The notes below the pieces were generated by a model. That model did not search any database, was not told where the DNA came from, and worked only from the letters and a program-made list of their open reading frames with translations. A stretch of DNA of 64,000 bases from positions 1-64,000 of the forward strand of contig JBATUR010000032.1 of assembly GCA_049671305.1 (NCBI GenBank). The letters run 5' to 3'. Positions 53,518-62,314 of the stretch are shown in pieces. Position numbers and translations under genes: made by a program. Source of the stretch: CADCTM01 sp049671305 (GTDB lineage: Bacteria > Cyanobacteriota > Cyanobacteriia > Cyanobacteriales > Coleofasciculaceae). Numbering within the stretch: the stretch's first letter is position 1; every line of letters starts with the position of its first letter.

Positions 53518-55848
53518 GTGGAAGTGTCAAAATTTAAAGAAATACGATTATCTCCTTTTTTAGTAGCAATGCTTGCTACCTCAGCGACGGTAGGTTTCGC
53601 TAAACCTAGCAACGGGCAAACAATTAACCCGATCGCAACAACATCAGAACCAAGCAACCAAGCAGAGGTAATACCAACTGCTACTGATGTTCGTTCAATT
53701 GCTCAACCGACTTATATTAACCAAGAAGCGGTTCCTGTTCTCAACCCGGTACTTAGTCGCGTTAAACCCGCAACTGGTAATTTTGTTGTCCCAACAATGC
53801 CACTATCGAGCAGCATAAAACCTGTAACAGCGCAAGCCCAAAATAGACCAACTGAAATACCAACTCCAACGCCAGAACCTAGCCCAGAACCGGAACCAAC
53901 TCCTCCGTCATTTCCCGATATCCCAACGCCTGTAGAACCTACTACAACGCCAACGCCAACTCCTGCCGCACCGACCACAACGCCTGTAGAACCTACTACA
54001 ACGCCCAGTCCAACTCCTGAACCGGAACCTCAAGCGCAACCAACAGCACCAGAAGCACGAGTGTTAGTGGCAGAAGTCTTTGTCAGTGGTGCCGAAGGAC
54101 AACTAGAAGATGAAATTTTTCGAGTCATTCAAACTAGAGCAGGACAGGCAACCACTCGTACACAATTGCAGGCAGATGTCAATGCCATATTTGCTACAGG
54201 CTTCTTTTCCAACGTTGATGTCAGACCAGAAGACACACCATTAGGTGTACGAGTCACCTTTATTGTGCAGGCAAACCCAGTACTGCGTCAGGTGACAATC
54301 AACACCGTACCCGAAAATGCTTCTCAGCAAGTTTTGACACAAAAAGAAGTTGATGATATCTTCGGCAATCAATACGGTCAAATCTTAAACTTCCGTCAAC
54401 TGCAAAACGGCATCAAAGAGTTAAATCAGTTGTACAAAGACCGGGGCTTTGATCTAGCTCAAGTAATTGATGCCTCACAAGTCACCGCCGAGGGCACAGT
54501 CAATTTAATCATTGCTGAAGGTGTTGTTGAAGATATTCGAGTCCGCTATCTCAACAAAGAAGGACAAGAGAATAATGAACAAGGTGAACCTGTACGCGGT
54601 CGCACTCGTCCCTTTATCATTACGCGGGAAGTACAGTTAAAACCAGGTGATGTCTTCAACCGACAAACCGCTGAAAGAGACTTGCGCCGTGTCTTTGGCT
54701 TAGGAATTTTTGAAGACGTACGGCTTTCTTTTGCCCCTGGTACTGACCCGCGTCGGGTAGTTGTGGTTGTCGATGTCATTGAGAAGAATACAGGATCTAT
54801 TGCCGCAGGTGCAGGTATTAGTTCTTCTAGTGGTTTATTTGGCTCGGTTAGTTATCAACAACAAAACCTGGGTGGTAATAACCAAACTTTAGGGGCAGAA
54901 GTGCAACTCGGTCAACAGGCGCTGTTATTGTTTGATCTAAGCTTTACTGATCCTTGGATCGCAGGCGACCCTTACCGTACTTCTTATACTGTTAATGCCT
55001 TCCGTCGTCAGTCAATTTCACTCATTTTTGATGGCGGCGATCCAGAAGTTAATTTGCCCAATGGCGATCGCCCTCGTATTGTGCGGACTGGTGGCGGTGT
55101 AAGCTTTACTCGTCCCTTATCGCGAGATGTCTTTAGACCAGCCGAATGGGTTGCCTCAGCGGGATTACAGTATCAAAGAGTGGCGATTCGCGATGCTGAT
55201 GGTAACCGCAGTCCTGTTGATGAGTTGGGCAACAACCTCAGCTTTAGTGGTGACGGCAGCGACGATTTGCTAACGCTACAATTGGGTGCAATACGCGATC
55301 GCCGAAATAGTCCCATTAGACCAACCAGTGGCTCATTACTAAGAGTTGGTATAGAACAGTCTGTACCCGTTGGACAAGGCAGCATCCTCCTCACCCGCCT
55401 CAGAGGCAACTACAGCTACTACATCCCCGTCAGCTTTACCAGCTTCAGCAAAGGACCCCAAGCCCTAGCATTTAACCTGCAAGGCGGCACAATTATCGGA
55501 GACTTGCCTCCCTACGAAGCCTTTGCTCTTGGTGGCTCTAACTCGGTGCGAGGCTACGGTGAGGGCGATGTGGGAGCAGGACGCAGCTTCATCCAAGCCA
55601 CAGCAGAATACCGCTTCCCGGTTTTCTCAGTGATCGGCGGTGCTTTGTTCGTTGACTTTGCCAGCGACTTTGGTAGTGGTGATAATGTACCAGGCAACCC
55701 CGGCGGTGTGCGTGGCAAACCAGGCAACGGTTTAGGCTATGGACTTGGTGTGCGAGTTCAGTCCCCACTAGGTCCAATTCGTATCGACTTTGGCTTTAAT
55801 GACCAAGGTGATAACCGTATCCACTTTGGTATTGGCGAACGTTTTTAG
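53518..55848 (+). CDS. bamA: Omp85/BamA outer-membrane assembly protein
   Basis: Inserts beta-barrel proteins into the outer membrane. The likely start is the GTG at 53518, though a GTG at 53524 also fits. The 776 residues comprise a hydrophobic export signal (about 15-35), a Pro/Thr-rich low-complexity linker (about 115-185), three POTRA domains (about 185-435) and a 16-strand barrel to the end. VRGYGEGDVGAG is the lid-loop-type motif and the protein ends GIGERF, with a C-terminal Phe. It stands ahead of the lipid A genes, so the block builds the outer membrane. Confidence 0.93.
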   Translation: MEVSKFKEIRLSPFLVAMLATSATVGFAKPSNGQTINPIATTSEPSNQAEVIPTATDVRSIAQPTYINQEAVPVLNPVLSRVKPATGNFVVPTMPLSSSIKPVTAQAQNRPTEIPTPTPEPSPEPEPTPPSFPDIPTPVEPTTTPTPTPAAPTTTPVEPTTTPSPTPEPEPQAQPTAPEARVLVAEVFVSGAEGQLEDEIFRVIQTRAGQATTRTQLQADVNAIFATGFFSNVDVRPEDTPLGVRVTFIVQANPVLRQVTINTVPENASQQVLTQKEVDDIFGNQYGQILNFRQLQNGIKELNQLYKDRGFDLAQVIDASQVTAEGTVNLIIAEGVVEDIRVRYLNKEGQENNEQGEPVRGRTRPFIITREVQLKPGDVFNRQTAERDLRRVFGLGIFEDVRLSFAPGTDPRRVVVVVDVIEKNTGSIAAGAGISSSSGLFGSVSYQQQNLGGNNQTLGAEVQLGQQALLLFDLSFTDPWIAGDPYRTSYTVNAFRRQSISLIFDGGDPEVNLPNGDRPRIVRTGGGVSFTRPLSRDVFRPAEWVASAGLQYQRVAIRDADGNRSPVDELGNNLSFSGDGSDDLLTLQLGAIRDRRNSPIRPTSGSLLRVGIEQSVPVGQGSILLTRLRGNYSYYIPVSFTSFSKGPQALAFNLQGGTIIGDLPPYEAFALGGSNSVRGYGEGDVGAGRSFIQATAEYRFPVFSVIGGALFVDFASDFGSGDNVPGNPGGVRGKPGNGLGYGLGVRVQSPLGPIRIDFGFNDQGDNRIHFGIGERF

Positions 55849-55880
55849 GCGTTGCTGATCGCAAGTAAAAAGCCAAAATA

Positions 55881-55949
55881 AGATCCCCGACTTCTGAACT
55901 TAAAAAAGTGAAAATAACGGATAAATATGCCTCAAGAAGTCGGGGATCT
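55881..55949. repeat. Palindromic repeat (MITE-like), copy 1
   Basis: 69 bases bounded by AGATCCCCGACTTCT and AGAAGTCGGGGATCT as inverted arms. It is closely related to the copy at 58311-58378 and resembles dispersed palindromes of cyanobacterial genomes. It lies between bamA and lpxC. An ATG inside it (55927) could mislead lpxC start calls. Confidence 0.88.
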
Positions 55950-55968
55950 TCGCACAAGGACAATTAAG

Positions 55969-56796
55969 ATGACTAAATACTCTTTAAGTAAGAATTTTGA
56001 GCGATCGGGTGTCGGCTTGCATAGTGGCATCAAGACTACTGTACGAGTGCTGCCTGGGTTAGCTGGGGCGGGACGTTATTTTGTGCGGGTTGACTTGCCT
56101 GAAACTCCAGTTATTCCAGCAAAAGTTGAGGCGGTTCGAGAAACGACGCTTTCGACTCAACTGCAAGGTGCGACTGAGGCGGCAAGTGTGCGGACAGTAG
56201 AACATCTTTTAGCAGCTTTGGCAGCTAGTGGTATTGAAGATGCTTGCATTGAAATTGATGGACCAGAAGTGCCGCTTTTAGATGGTTCCGCCAAAAATTG
56301 GCTGGAGGCAATTCACGAGGCAGGAGTTGTAGAGAAACCGGAGTCTGCCGCCGTTGTATTACAAGAAGCGGTTTCGGTATATGACGGCGATGCTTTTGCC
56401 TGTGCTATGCCCGCACCGACGCTGCGCTTTACTTATGGTATCGACTTTGAAATGCAGGCAATAGGTAATCAATGGCATAGTTGGACACCTGCTGAGGATT
56501 TTGGAGAAGCGATCGCACCTGCACGTACATTTGGTTTGGCTCACCAAATCGAACAGTTACAAAATCGCGGTTTAATAAAAGGGGGCAGTTTGGAAAATGC
56601 CTTGGTTTGTGGCGAACAAGGATGGCTTAATGGTCCTTTACGGTTTCCTAATGAACCAGTACGTCATAAACTTCTAGATTTAGTAGGGGATTTAAGTTTA
56701 TTAGGCAATTTTCCGATCGCTCACTTTTTGTCCTACAAAGCCAGTCATAATTTGCATATCCAATTGGCAAAAAAACTGGCAATGATTTTGGAGTAA
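55969..56796 (+). CDS. lpxC: UDP-3-O-acyl-N-acetylglucosamine deacetylase
   Basis: Zinc enzyme that makes the committed step of lipid A synthesis. The start is placed at 55969 (MTKYSLSKNFERSGVGLHSG), with AAGGA 8 bases upstream. The frame is open from 55927, but those codons lie in a repeat element. Zinc ligands are the His of TVEHLLAAL and the HxxxD of VRHKLLDLVGD. The length is 275 residues. It begins the run lpxC-fabZ-lpxA-lpxB. Confidence 0.96.
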   Translation: MTKYSLSKNFERSGVGLHSGIKTTVRVLPGLAGAGRYFVRVDLPETPVIPAKVEAVRETTLSTQLQGATEAASVRTVEHLLAALAASGIEDACIEIDGPEVPLLDGSAKNWLEAIHEAGVVEKPESAAVVLQEAVSVYDGDAFACAMPAPTLRFTYGIDFEMQAIGNQWHSWTPAEDFGEAIAPARTFGLAHQIEQLQNRGLIKGGSLENALVCGEQGWLNGPLRFPNEPVRHKLLDLVGDLSLLGNFPIAHFLSYKASHNLHIQLAKKLAMILE

Positions 56797-56881
56797 GTTA
56801 AGGCAGAAATTTTCTGCCTTTGCCAGTCTGAAAAGTCGTAAACTTTGCTTTGTGCCCTTTGCTCTTCAACTCAATATTGTT

Positions 56882-57397
56882 ATGTCTATACTGACCGACG
56901 AAGTTAATACCCACCTGCAAGTAACCGAAGCTGCCCCTGTGCCAAATGAAGATCCCTCTCCTCCACAATCTTTTACCCTGGAAGAGATCCAAAAAATCTT
57001 ACCTCACCGCTATCCATTTGCTTTAGTCGATCGCATTATTGAATACGTCCCTGGCAAAAAAGCTGTCGGCATCAAAAATGTCACCTTCAATGAACCCCAT
57101 TTTCAAGGACATTTTCCAGGGCGCCCCCTGATGCCTGGAGTCTTAATTGTGGAAGCAATGGCACAAGTTGGCGGTGTTGTCTTAACTCAACTGCCAGATT
57201 TGTACGGTAGTTTATTTGTCTTTGCAGGTATTGACAAAGTGCGCTTTCGTCGTCCCGTTGTTCCGGGAGATCAGCTAATTATGACCACGGAACTGTTATC
57301 AATCAAGCGTCGTCGTTTTGGAAAGATGCAAGCTCGTGCCGTCGTTGATGGTCAGCGAGTTGCCGAAGGCGAACTGATGTTTTCTCTGATCGATTAA
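56882..57397 (+). CDS. fabZ: 3-hydroxyacyl-ACP dehydratase
   Basis: Dehydrates 3-hydroxyacyl-ACP in fatty acid elongation and competes for the LpxA substrate. The hot-dog fold shows ILPHRYPFALVDRI, then the catalytic His in HFQGHFPGRPLMPGV and Glu in IVEAMAQVGG. I prefer the ATG at 56882 (MSILTDEV); one at 56852 adds 10 residues with no family support. The first 45 residues are a linker typical of cyanobacterial FabZ. Confidence 0.95.
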   Translation: MSILTDEVNTHLQVTEAAPVPNEDPSPPQSFTLEEIQKILPHRYPFALVDRIIEYVPGKKAVGIKNVTFNEPHFQGHFPGRPLMPGVLIVEAMAQVGGVVLTQLPDLYGSLFVFAGIDKVRFRRPVVPGDQLIMTTELLSIKRRRFGKMQARAVVDGQRVAEGELMFSLID

Positions 57398-57484
57398 AAT
57401 CTCCGTTGAGGAATGCGGTTGTTTGTTGTCTTAATCACCGACAGCCGATAACCCCACCCTTAATTTAAATCTCACCCATACTAT

Positions 57485-58294
57485 ATGGCAACATTAATTC
57501 ATCCTACTGCTGTAATCCACCCAGGTGCTCAACTCCACCCGTCGGTAAAAATAGGCGCTTATGCGGTGATTGGAGATATGGTGATGGTTGGTCCAGATAC
57601 CACCATTGGCGCTCATGTCGTCTTAGAAGGATGCACGGAGATTGGAGCGAGGAATCAAATCTTTAGCGGGGCGGTAATTGGCTCAGAACCCCAAGATCTT
57701 AAATATGATGGTGCCCCTACTTGGGTGAGAATTGGCGATGATAACCGCATTCGTGAGTATGTCACGATTAATCGTGCGACAGGTGTGGGTGATGCCACAA
57801 TTATTGGTAATGGTAATCTGCTAATGGCTTATGTTCATGTTGCACATGATTGTGTGATTGGCAACTCGGTGGTAATTGCTAATAATTTGGCAATGGCGGG
57901 TCATGTTCATATTGAGTCTAGGGCGGTAATTGGTGGCGGTGTGGCGATTCATCAATTTGTGCATATCGGGCGTTTGGCGATGGTGGGGGGCATGAGTCGT
58001 ATTGATCGAGATGTGCCGCCTTATACTTTGGTGGAAGGTAATCCTTCACGAGTGCGATCGCTTAATTTAGTCGGGCTCAAACGCTCTGGCATGACTCCAA
58101 CTCAATTAGGACTCCTCAAGAAGGCTTTCCGCACCATTTACCGCTCTGGATATACCTTAAAGGAAGCTTTAGAACATTTAGATTTATTGCCAGATAACGA
58201 ACACTTGGGACACTTGCGCCACTTTTTGCAGTTGTCGCAAATGGAAAAACGCCGGGGTTTAATTCCTGGTCGTCGTTTGAAAGGTGATGATTGA
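57485..58294 (+). CDS. lpxA: UDP-N-acetylglucosamine O-acyltransferase
   Basis: First enzyme of lipid A synthesis; adds a 3-hydroxyacyl chain to UDP-GlcNAc. The left-handed beta-helix is seen in repeating hexapeptides (IHPTAVIHPGAQLHPSVKIG and onward). The catalytic His lies in YVHVAHDCVIG. The C-terminal helical part is KRSGMTPTQLGLLKKAFRTI. Its 269 residues are normal. A palindromic repeat separates it from lpxB. Confidence 0.96.
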   Translation: MATLIHPTAVIHPGAQLHPSVKIGAYAVIGDMVMVGPDTTIGAHVVLEGCTEIGARNQIFSGAVIGSEPQDLKYDGAPTWVRIGDDNRIREYVTINRATGVGDATIIGNGNLLMAYVHVAHDCVIGNSVVIANNLAMAGHVHIESRAVIGGGVAIHQFVHIGRLAMVGGMSRIDRDVPPYTLVEGNPSRVRSLNLVGLKRSGMTPTQLGLLKKAFRTIYRSGYTLKEALEHLDLLPDNEHLGHLRHFLQLSQMEKRRGLIPGRRLKGDD

Positions 58295-58310
58295 GTTATT
58301 GAACTAGATA

Positions 58311-58378
58311 AGATCCCCAACTTCTGAAATGAAGCTTTCAGATAATTGGATAAATCTCAAGCAAGAAGTCGGGGATCT
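58311..58378. repeat. Palindromic repeat (MITE-like), copy 2
   Basis: 68 bases from AGATCCCCAACTTCT to AGAAGTCGGGGATCT. The arms are identical to copy 1 but for one base, and the centre differs. It lies between lpxA and lpxB, 16 bp after lpxA and 21 bp before lpxB. Confidence 0.88.
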
Positions 58379-58399
58379 GTGCCAAATAATTAATAACTA

Positions 58400-59584
58400 A
58401 TGACTAAAAAAACGATCTTTATCAGCACCGGAGAAGTTTCCGGCGATTTGCAAGGGGCACTGCTAATTGAGGCTTTAAAACGTCAGGCAGATGCGACTGG
58501 GGTGGAATTATCAATTGTGGCTTTGGGTGGTTCCCGGATGGAAAAAGCGGGGGCGAGGCTGATTGATGATACGACGGCGATCGGTTCGATGGGATTGATT
58601 GAATCTTTGCCTTTTGTTGTGCCTACGCTAAAAATCCAGCGTCGTGCTAAACAGTATCTGCAACAAAATCCACCGGATGTGATGGTGTTGATTGATTATA
58701 TGGGACCAAATTTGAGCATTGGCAGCTTTATGCAGCGTCAACTGCCCGAAGTGCCTGTGGTTTATTATATTGCTCCCCAGGACTGGGTTTGGTCGGCTAG
58801 TGCGCTTGTGCCCCGCGATACGATGACAATTGTGGGGATGACGGATAAGTTGTTGGCGGTTTTTCCAGGAGAGGCGCGTTATTTTGAGAAGAAAGGGGCG
58901 TCTGTAAGTTGGGTGGGGCATCCTTTGGTGGATCGGATGCAGCTTAGTCCGAGTCGGGAGGAAGCGAGGAGGAGGTTGGGAATTGCACCAGAGGAAAAGG
59001 CGATCGCTCTTGTGCCTGCTTCTCGGCGTCAGGAATTGAAGTATTTGATGCCAATTGTCTTTGAGGCGGCGCAACAAATTCAATCGAAGTTATTAGATAA
59101 TCAGCAAAAGCCTTTATTTTGGATTCCGCTGGCTTTGGAAGTTTATCGTCCGGCAATTGAAGCAGCAATTCAAAAGTATGGACTGAATGCTAAATTAATT
59201 GCGGGTCAAACTCAAGAAGTGCTAGCAGCGGCGGATTTAGCTATTACTAAATCGGGGACTGTGAATTTGGAATTAGCACTTTTAAATGTGCCTCAAGTAG
59301 TTTTATATAAAGTTAGTAAGTTTACTTATGGAGTTGGTCAACTTTTAAAGTTTTCCATTTCTTTTATGTCACCGCCGAATTTAGTTGTGATGCGAGAGAT
59401 TGTGCCGGAGTTGTTGCAAGAAAAGGCGACGGCACAAAATATTGTGACCGAATCTATGGAGCTTTTACTTAATCCTGAAAGGCGTGAACAAACTTTGAGA
59501 GATTATCAGGAGATGCGGAGTTTGTTGGGGGAAGTGGGAGTATGCGATCGGGCGGCTATGGAGATTTTAGGGGTGGGGTTGTAG
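58400..59584 (+). CDS. lpxB: Lipid-A-disaccharide synthase
   Basis: Joins UDP-diacylglucosamine to lipid X. The family markers are present: FISTGEVSGDLQGALLIEAL, ALGGSRMEKAGARL, YYIAPQDWVWSA and SGTVNLELALLNVPQVVLYK. The 394-residue length is normal. It closes the lipid A block. The convergent antitoxin gene begins 22 bp after its stop. Confidence 0.95.
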   Translation: MTKKTIFISTGEVSGDLQGALLIEALKRQADATGVELSIVALGGSRMEKAGARLIDDTTAIGSMGLIESLPFVVPTLKIQRRAKQYLQQNPPDVMVLIDYMGPNLSIGSFMQRQLPEVPVVYYIAPQDWVWSASALVPRDTMTIVGMTDKLLAVFPGEARYFEKKGASVSWVGHPLVDRMQLSPSREEARRRLGIAPEEKAIALVPASRRQELKYLMPIVFEAAQQIQSKLLDNQQKPLFWIPLALEVYRPAIEAAIQKYGLNAKLIAGQTQEVLAAADLAITKSGTVNLELALLNVPQVVLYKVSKFTYGVGQLLKFSISFMSPPNLVVMREIVPELLQEKATAQNIVTESMELLLNPERREQTLRDYQEMRSLLGEVGVCDRAAMEILGVGL

Positions 59585-59605
59585 AGATATTTTGCCAGTA
59601 TGTTT

Positions 59606-59851
59606 CTATTCCTTCGGCTGCTCTACAGTGTTAAGTTGTTGTCGCTGGGCAATCTGAATTAATAATCTTAACGCATCATTAACTGCTTGAGCATTAGGAA
59701 AAGCTTGGGCAACATCAGGATCTAAAAGTACTAAATTTGTTCCTGTACGATATCGCTCAACATACTTTCCTCTAACTCCCCCTTCCATTTGAGCGAAGTT
59801 ATACTCAGGACGTAATTCGTCTTCCATTTCGTTCTCAACTTCCTTCTTCAT
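59606..59851 (-). CDS. BrnA-type antitoxin
   Basis: From the ATG at 59851 (MKKEVENEMEDELRPEYNF) it has 81 residues, with AGAGG upstream; an earlier start at 59929 lies inside the toxin gene. The C-terminal VLLDPDVAQAFPNAQAVNDALRLLI (a LDPDVAxxFP...AVNxALRxLI pattern) is a ribbon-helix-helix region. It overlaps the BrnT-type toxin gene by 17 bp, the usual layout. Confidence 0.82.
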   Translation of the reverse strand: MKKEVENEMEDELRPEYNFAQMEGGVRGKYVERYRTGTNLVLLDPDVAQAFPNAQAVNDALRLLIQIAQRQQLNTVEQPKE

Positions 59852-60110
59852 AAAACCTCTTTTCTTGTTTAGTAGCTTTTCTGGCGCTGATAATTCGGAT
59901 TTTTTCTCCTCGCTCAGTATGTGCAACAACTAAGAGTTGTCCTAACCTAGATATACCAATAATAACGTAGCGACTTTCTCTGAGGGAATGGTCAGGATCA
60001 GGGAATGTAAAAGATAGTGGATCATTAAAAACGGTTGCGGCTTCCTGAAAAGAAATGTCATGTTTCTCAAAGTTTAGCTCTGCTTTATTTTGGTTCCACT
60101 CAAATTCCAT
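59835..60110 (-). CDS. BrnT family toxin
   Basis: BrnT is a RelE-like ribonuclease that stops growth and is neutralised by BrnA. The 91-residue protein has FEWNQNKAELNFEKHDISF, FNDPLSFTFPDPDHS, the ESRYVIIGISRLGQLLVVAH core and EKIRIISARKATKQEKRFYE. All are hallmarks. The toxin comes first and the antitoxin second. Confidence 0.9.
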   Translation of the reverse strand: MEFEWNQNKAELNFEKHDISFQEAATVFNDPLSFTFPDPDHSLRESRYVIIGISRLGQLLVVAHTERGEKIRIISARKATKQEKRFYEEGS

Positions 60111-60133
60111 TTAAAATAAGTATGAGAAATTTT

Positions 60134-60694
60134 TTAACCTGGTAATCCAGCTTGCTGAAACACTTGTTGAGGGGTAAGTTGAAGTTCTGGTAAAAGCTCA
60201 TCTATCATGACTACTGTACCTTTATAAGTCTGGGGTGGCGCATCTGGATAAAATACCGTAATGCTTCTGGCATGGGAATCAACAACCCAAACTCGCGATA
60301 CGCCTGCTTGCAGATAATCTGTTGCTTTTTCAGCTAAATCGCCAAAACTTTGCCCCGGTGAGATGATTTCTATTACTAATTCAGGCGGAACTGGACAAGG
60401 TTCATCTAACATCCAATCTGCACTTAATCGATTGTAAGAAACATAGGTTAAATCGGGTACGGGTGTCCAATCTTCACCGTTACGTTTGAGAATTATTGCC
60501 CATTCTGGGTAGATGCGACCTTTGCCTTTACACCATAATTGAATAAGTATTAGTAAGGCGGCTTGAACTGCAGAATGAAATCCTTTGGGTGATACTTTTG
60601 GTACGGCTTTACCTTCGATTAATTCATAGTTAATGTCTGTTTCTGGTAGTGCTAGAAATTCTTGGAGAGTTAGTTTTTTTGTTGTTTGAATCAT
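60134..60694 (-). CDS. Uma2 family (DUF820) putative nuclease
   Basis: An intact Uma2 protein of 186 residues from the ATG at 60694 (MIQTTKKLTLQEFLALPETD); an ATG at 60712 is also possible. Markers: YELIEGKAVPKVSP, PVPDLTYVSYNRL, PELVIEIISPGQSF and the AGVSRVWVVDSH nuclease-like core. Function unknown in spite of great numbers in cyanobacteria. Contrast the broken copy at 42004-42582. Confidence 0.88.
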   Translation of the reverse strand: MIQTTKKLTLQEFLALPETDINYELIEGKAVPKVSPKGFHSAVQAALLILIQLWCKGKGRIYPEWAIILKRNGEDWTPVPDLTYVSYNRLSADWMLDEPCPVPPELVIEIISPGQSFGDLAEKATDYLQAGVSRVWVVDSHARSITVFYPDAPPQTYKGTVVMIDELLPELQLTPQQVFQQAGLPG

Positions 60695-60729
60695 GGGTTT
60701 AATGGCTCTCATTCTGTAAGGAAAGATAG

Positions 60730-61332
60730 TCAGTTATCTTTTGTATAGTCGGCTATCTTCCAAGTTCCCTTTTCTTGTTGTAATGTATACCTATATTTAT
60801 CAGAGTTAGTTTTATCTAGTTCAATTTTGCCATTTTGATAGTAAGATACTTCTTCTGTAACCAATACATCAATTTGTGCTAAGTTGCCAGTAGTAGAAAA
60901 GTATTCAATAGGTTCAGCTTTACGGATTCCATATTTATAGTAAGCATTGTTCTTTTGTAGCCAATCAACTGAGCTTTCTGGCTTGGTGATATCATAATAA
61001 AGCTTCCCTGTCGTAAAGTTAGCAACAAGCTGCCGATCAAAGGGAGGAGCAAAAATCTTATCCTTGGCTTGTAGATATCTGTTAATCAGATTAACTGCAT
61101 CTTGTTTAGTAAAGCTATTTGAAGTTGACGGCTGCGTTTGTTGAAGAGACGAATTAGGTGTAGAAGTTGTGGTTGTAGATGATGATTTATTATTGATAGT
61201 ATTTGCCGAATTCTGTTGAATTGTACTCCAGACTTGCTGACCTCCTAAAACTAATACAGTTCCTCCTAACATTATGCCCAACAGAATTTTGTAATTGTTC
61301 CAGAGTTTAGCTTTTTCCTGTTCGTCGTTCAT
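60730..61332 (-). CDS. Membrane-anchored IMS (DUF4101) domain protein
   Basis: A 200-residue protein with a short basic head (EKAKLWNNYK), one membrane helix (about 15-34), a Ser/Thr/Asn-rich linker (about 40-75) and a C-terminal IMS domain (about 77-196) as in ARC6-type and other cyanobacterial proteins. The domain shows AVNLINRYLQAKDKIFAPPF, SSVDWLQKNNAYYKYG and the end YTLQQEKGTWKIADY. IMS domains serve in protein-protein contacts. It follows the GNAT gene by 87 bp and may be in its operon. Confidence 0.85.
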   Translation of the reverse strand: MNDEQEKAKLWNNYKILLGIMLGGTVLVLGGQQVWSTIQQNSANTINNKSSSTTTTSTPNSSLQQTQPSTSNSFTKQDAVNLINRYLQAKDKIFAPPFDRQLVANFTTGKLYYDITKPESSVDWLQKNNAYYKYGIRKAEPIEYFSTTGNLAQIDVLVTEEVSYYQNGKIELDKTNSDKYRYTLQQEKGTWKIADYTKDN

Positions 61333-61419
61333 TCGTATTTACCTTTAATTAGTATTTGACTTTTACGAAATAATACTTTTAAATTCCAATACATATGTAA
61401 GGAACTTTTTTATTTATAG

Positions 61420-62058
61420 TTACTTTTGATGAGAAACTGTCTTTAAATACTCAATTCTTCCGTCAGCATACTTTTGGGGCTTAAATCCCATTTTTTTCCA
61501 AAATTTAGGTTCATCATTAGAGCCTAAGTAAAGAACAGTTCCATCTGAAACTAATTTCTCCGCTGCTTTAAACAGCTTAGTTCCAATACCCTTTCGCTGA
61601 TACTTTTCAGGTAACATTATGTCTTCAATTCTAATTCTTCCATCGTCGTCTTTTCTTATATTTATGTAACCCATATCCTCATTATTTTTGCCTACAACTT
61701 CAAGACTAGCAGAAGCATAGCCGTCTTTGTCTTCCAGGCAGTTACGCTTGACTTTGTAGTCTAAACTATCAGCAAACTGATCTTTTGCTTCAACCAGCTT
61801 ATCTCCTCTAGAACTGTTATCTGAGGAACTTTGCAATCCATTACCCATCATCGATTGAATTAATTGAATCTGCTCCATACTTGCTTGAAGACTACTCATT
61901 CCTTCATGGCAAATGTCCAAAATATCAGAAATTTCTTCCTCCATTTCAGAAACGCTACAGCTTGATAAACGATTTGTATTGGTTCTTGCTTCAGTCAGTA
62001 AGTTCATAGCTTTGCTTAAACCTGACTGAAGTACTTCACATTCTTTTTGAATACTCAT
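61420..62058 (-). CDS. GNAT acetyltransferase with an N-terminal helical domain
   Basis: A 212-residue, two-part protein. Residues 1-73 align without gaps to the small protein encoded just before it (18 of 73 identical by eye). Residues about 118-205 are a GNAT acetyltransferase: the acetyl-CoA motif MLPEKYQRKGIGTKLFKAAE has Q154-R155-x-G157-x-G159, followed by LYLGSNDEPKFWKKMGF. The start ATG overlaps the stop of the previous gene (TAATG), with AGGAGG upstream. I infer an effector or enzyme bearing a targeting domain. Confidence 0.85.
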   Translation of the reverse strand: MSIQKECEVLQSGLSKAMNLLTEARTNTNRLSSCSVSEMEEEISDILDICHEGMSSLQASMEQIQLIQSMMGNGLQSSSDNSSRGDKLVEAKDQFADSLDYKVKRNCLEDKDGYASASLEVVGKNNEDMGYINIRKDDDGRIRIEDIMLPEKYQRKGIGTKLFKAAEKLVSDGTVLYLGSNDEPKFWKKMGFKPQKYADGRIEYLKTVSHQK

Positions 62059-62279
62059 TAGCCTCCTAAAGTCCTTTGAATATCTTCAGCTTCTCCTATT
62101 GCGTCTTGCAAGCTTTTAACTCCATCAGCACATAAATCAAAAATTACTTGCATCTTTGCTGGCGCTTCACCAATAGACATATCTGGTATTTGTCCAGCTA
62201 AGGCTTTAGTTTCTTCAATCAACTCCAATACTTTATCCATCGTTGCTTGAAACTCTTCAATCTGATCGATTAATGCCAT
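62058..62279 (-). CDS. Small helical protein beside FtsK-type ATPase
   Basis: A 73-residue protein of two likely amphipathic helices (about 3-28 and 38-70) around a PDMS turn; no membrane segment. I recognise no family. It is of a size with WXG100/ESX proteins but has no WXG. The N-terminal domain of the GNAT protein is its paralogue: both share Cys50, Gly53, Ser56-Leu57-Gln58, Ile67-Gln68 and Gly72. It lies 35 bp after the FtsK-type gene. Confidence 0.75.
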   Translation of the reverse strand: MALIDQIEEFQATMDKVLELIEETKALAGQIPDMSIGEAPAKMQVIFDLCADGVKSLQDAIGEAEDIQRTLGG

Positions 62280-62314
62280 AATAAAACTCCAAAGTATTCT
62301 AAATAGATTATTCC

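Noticed and set aside
53870..54040. Pro/Thr tandem repeats taken as a minisatellite
   Set aside because: They are in frame within bamA and form the linker before the POTRA domains.
55927..55968. 14 extra codons at the start of lpxC
   Set aside because: They lie inside a palindromic repeat; the RBS and homology support 55969.
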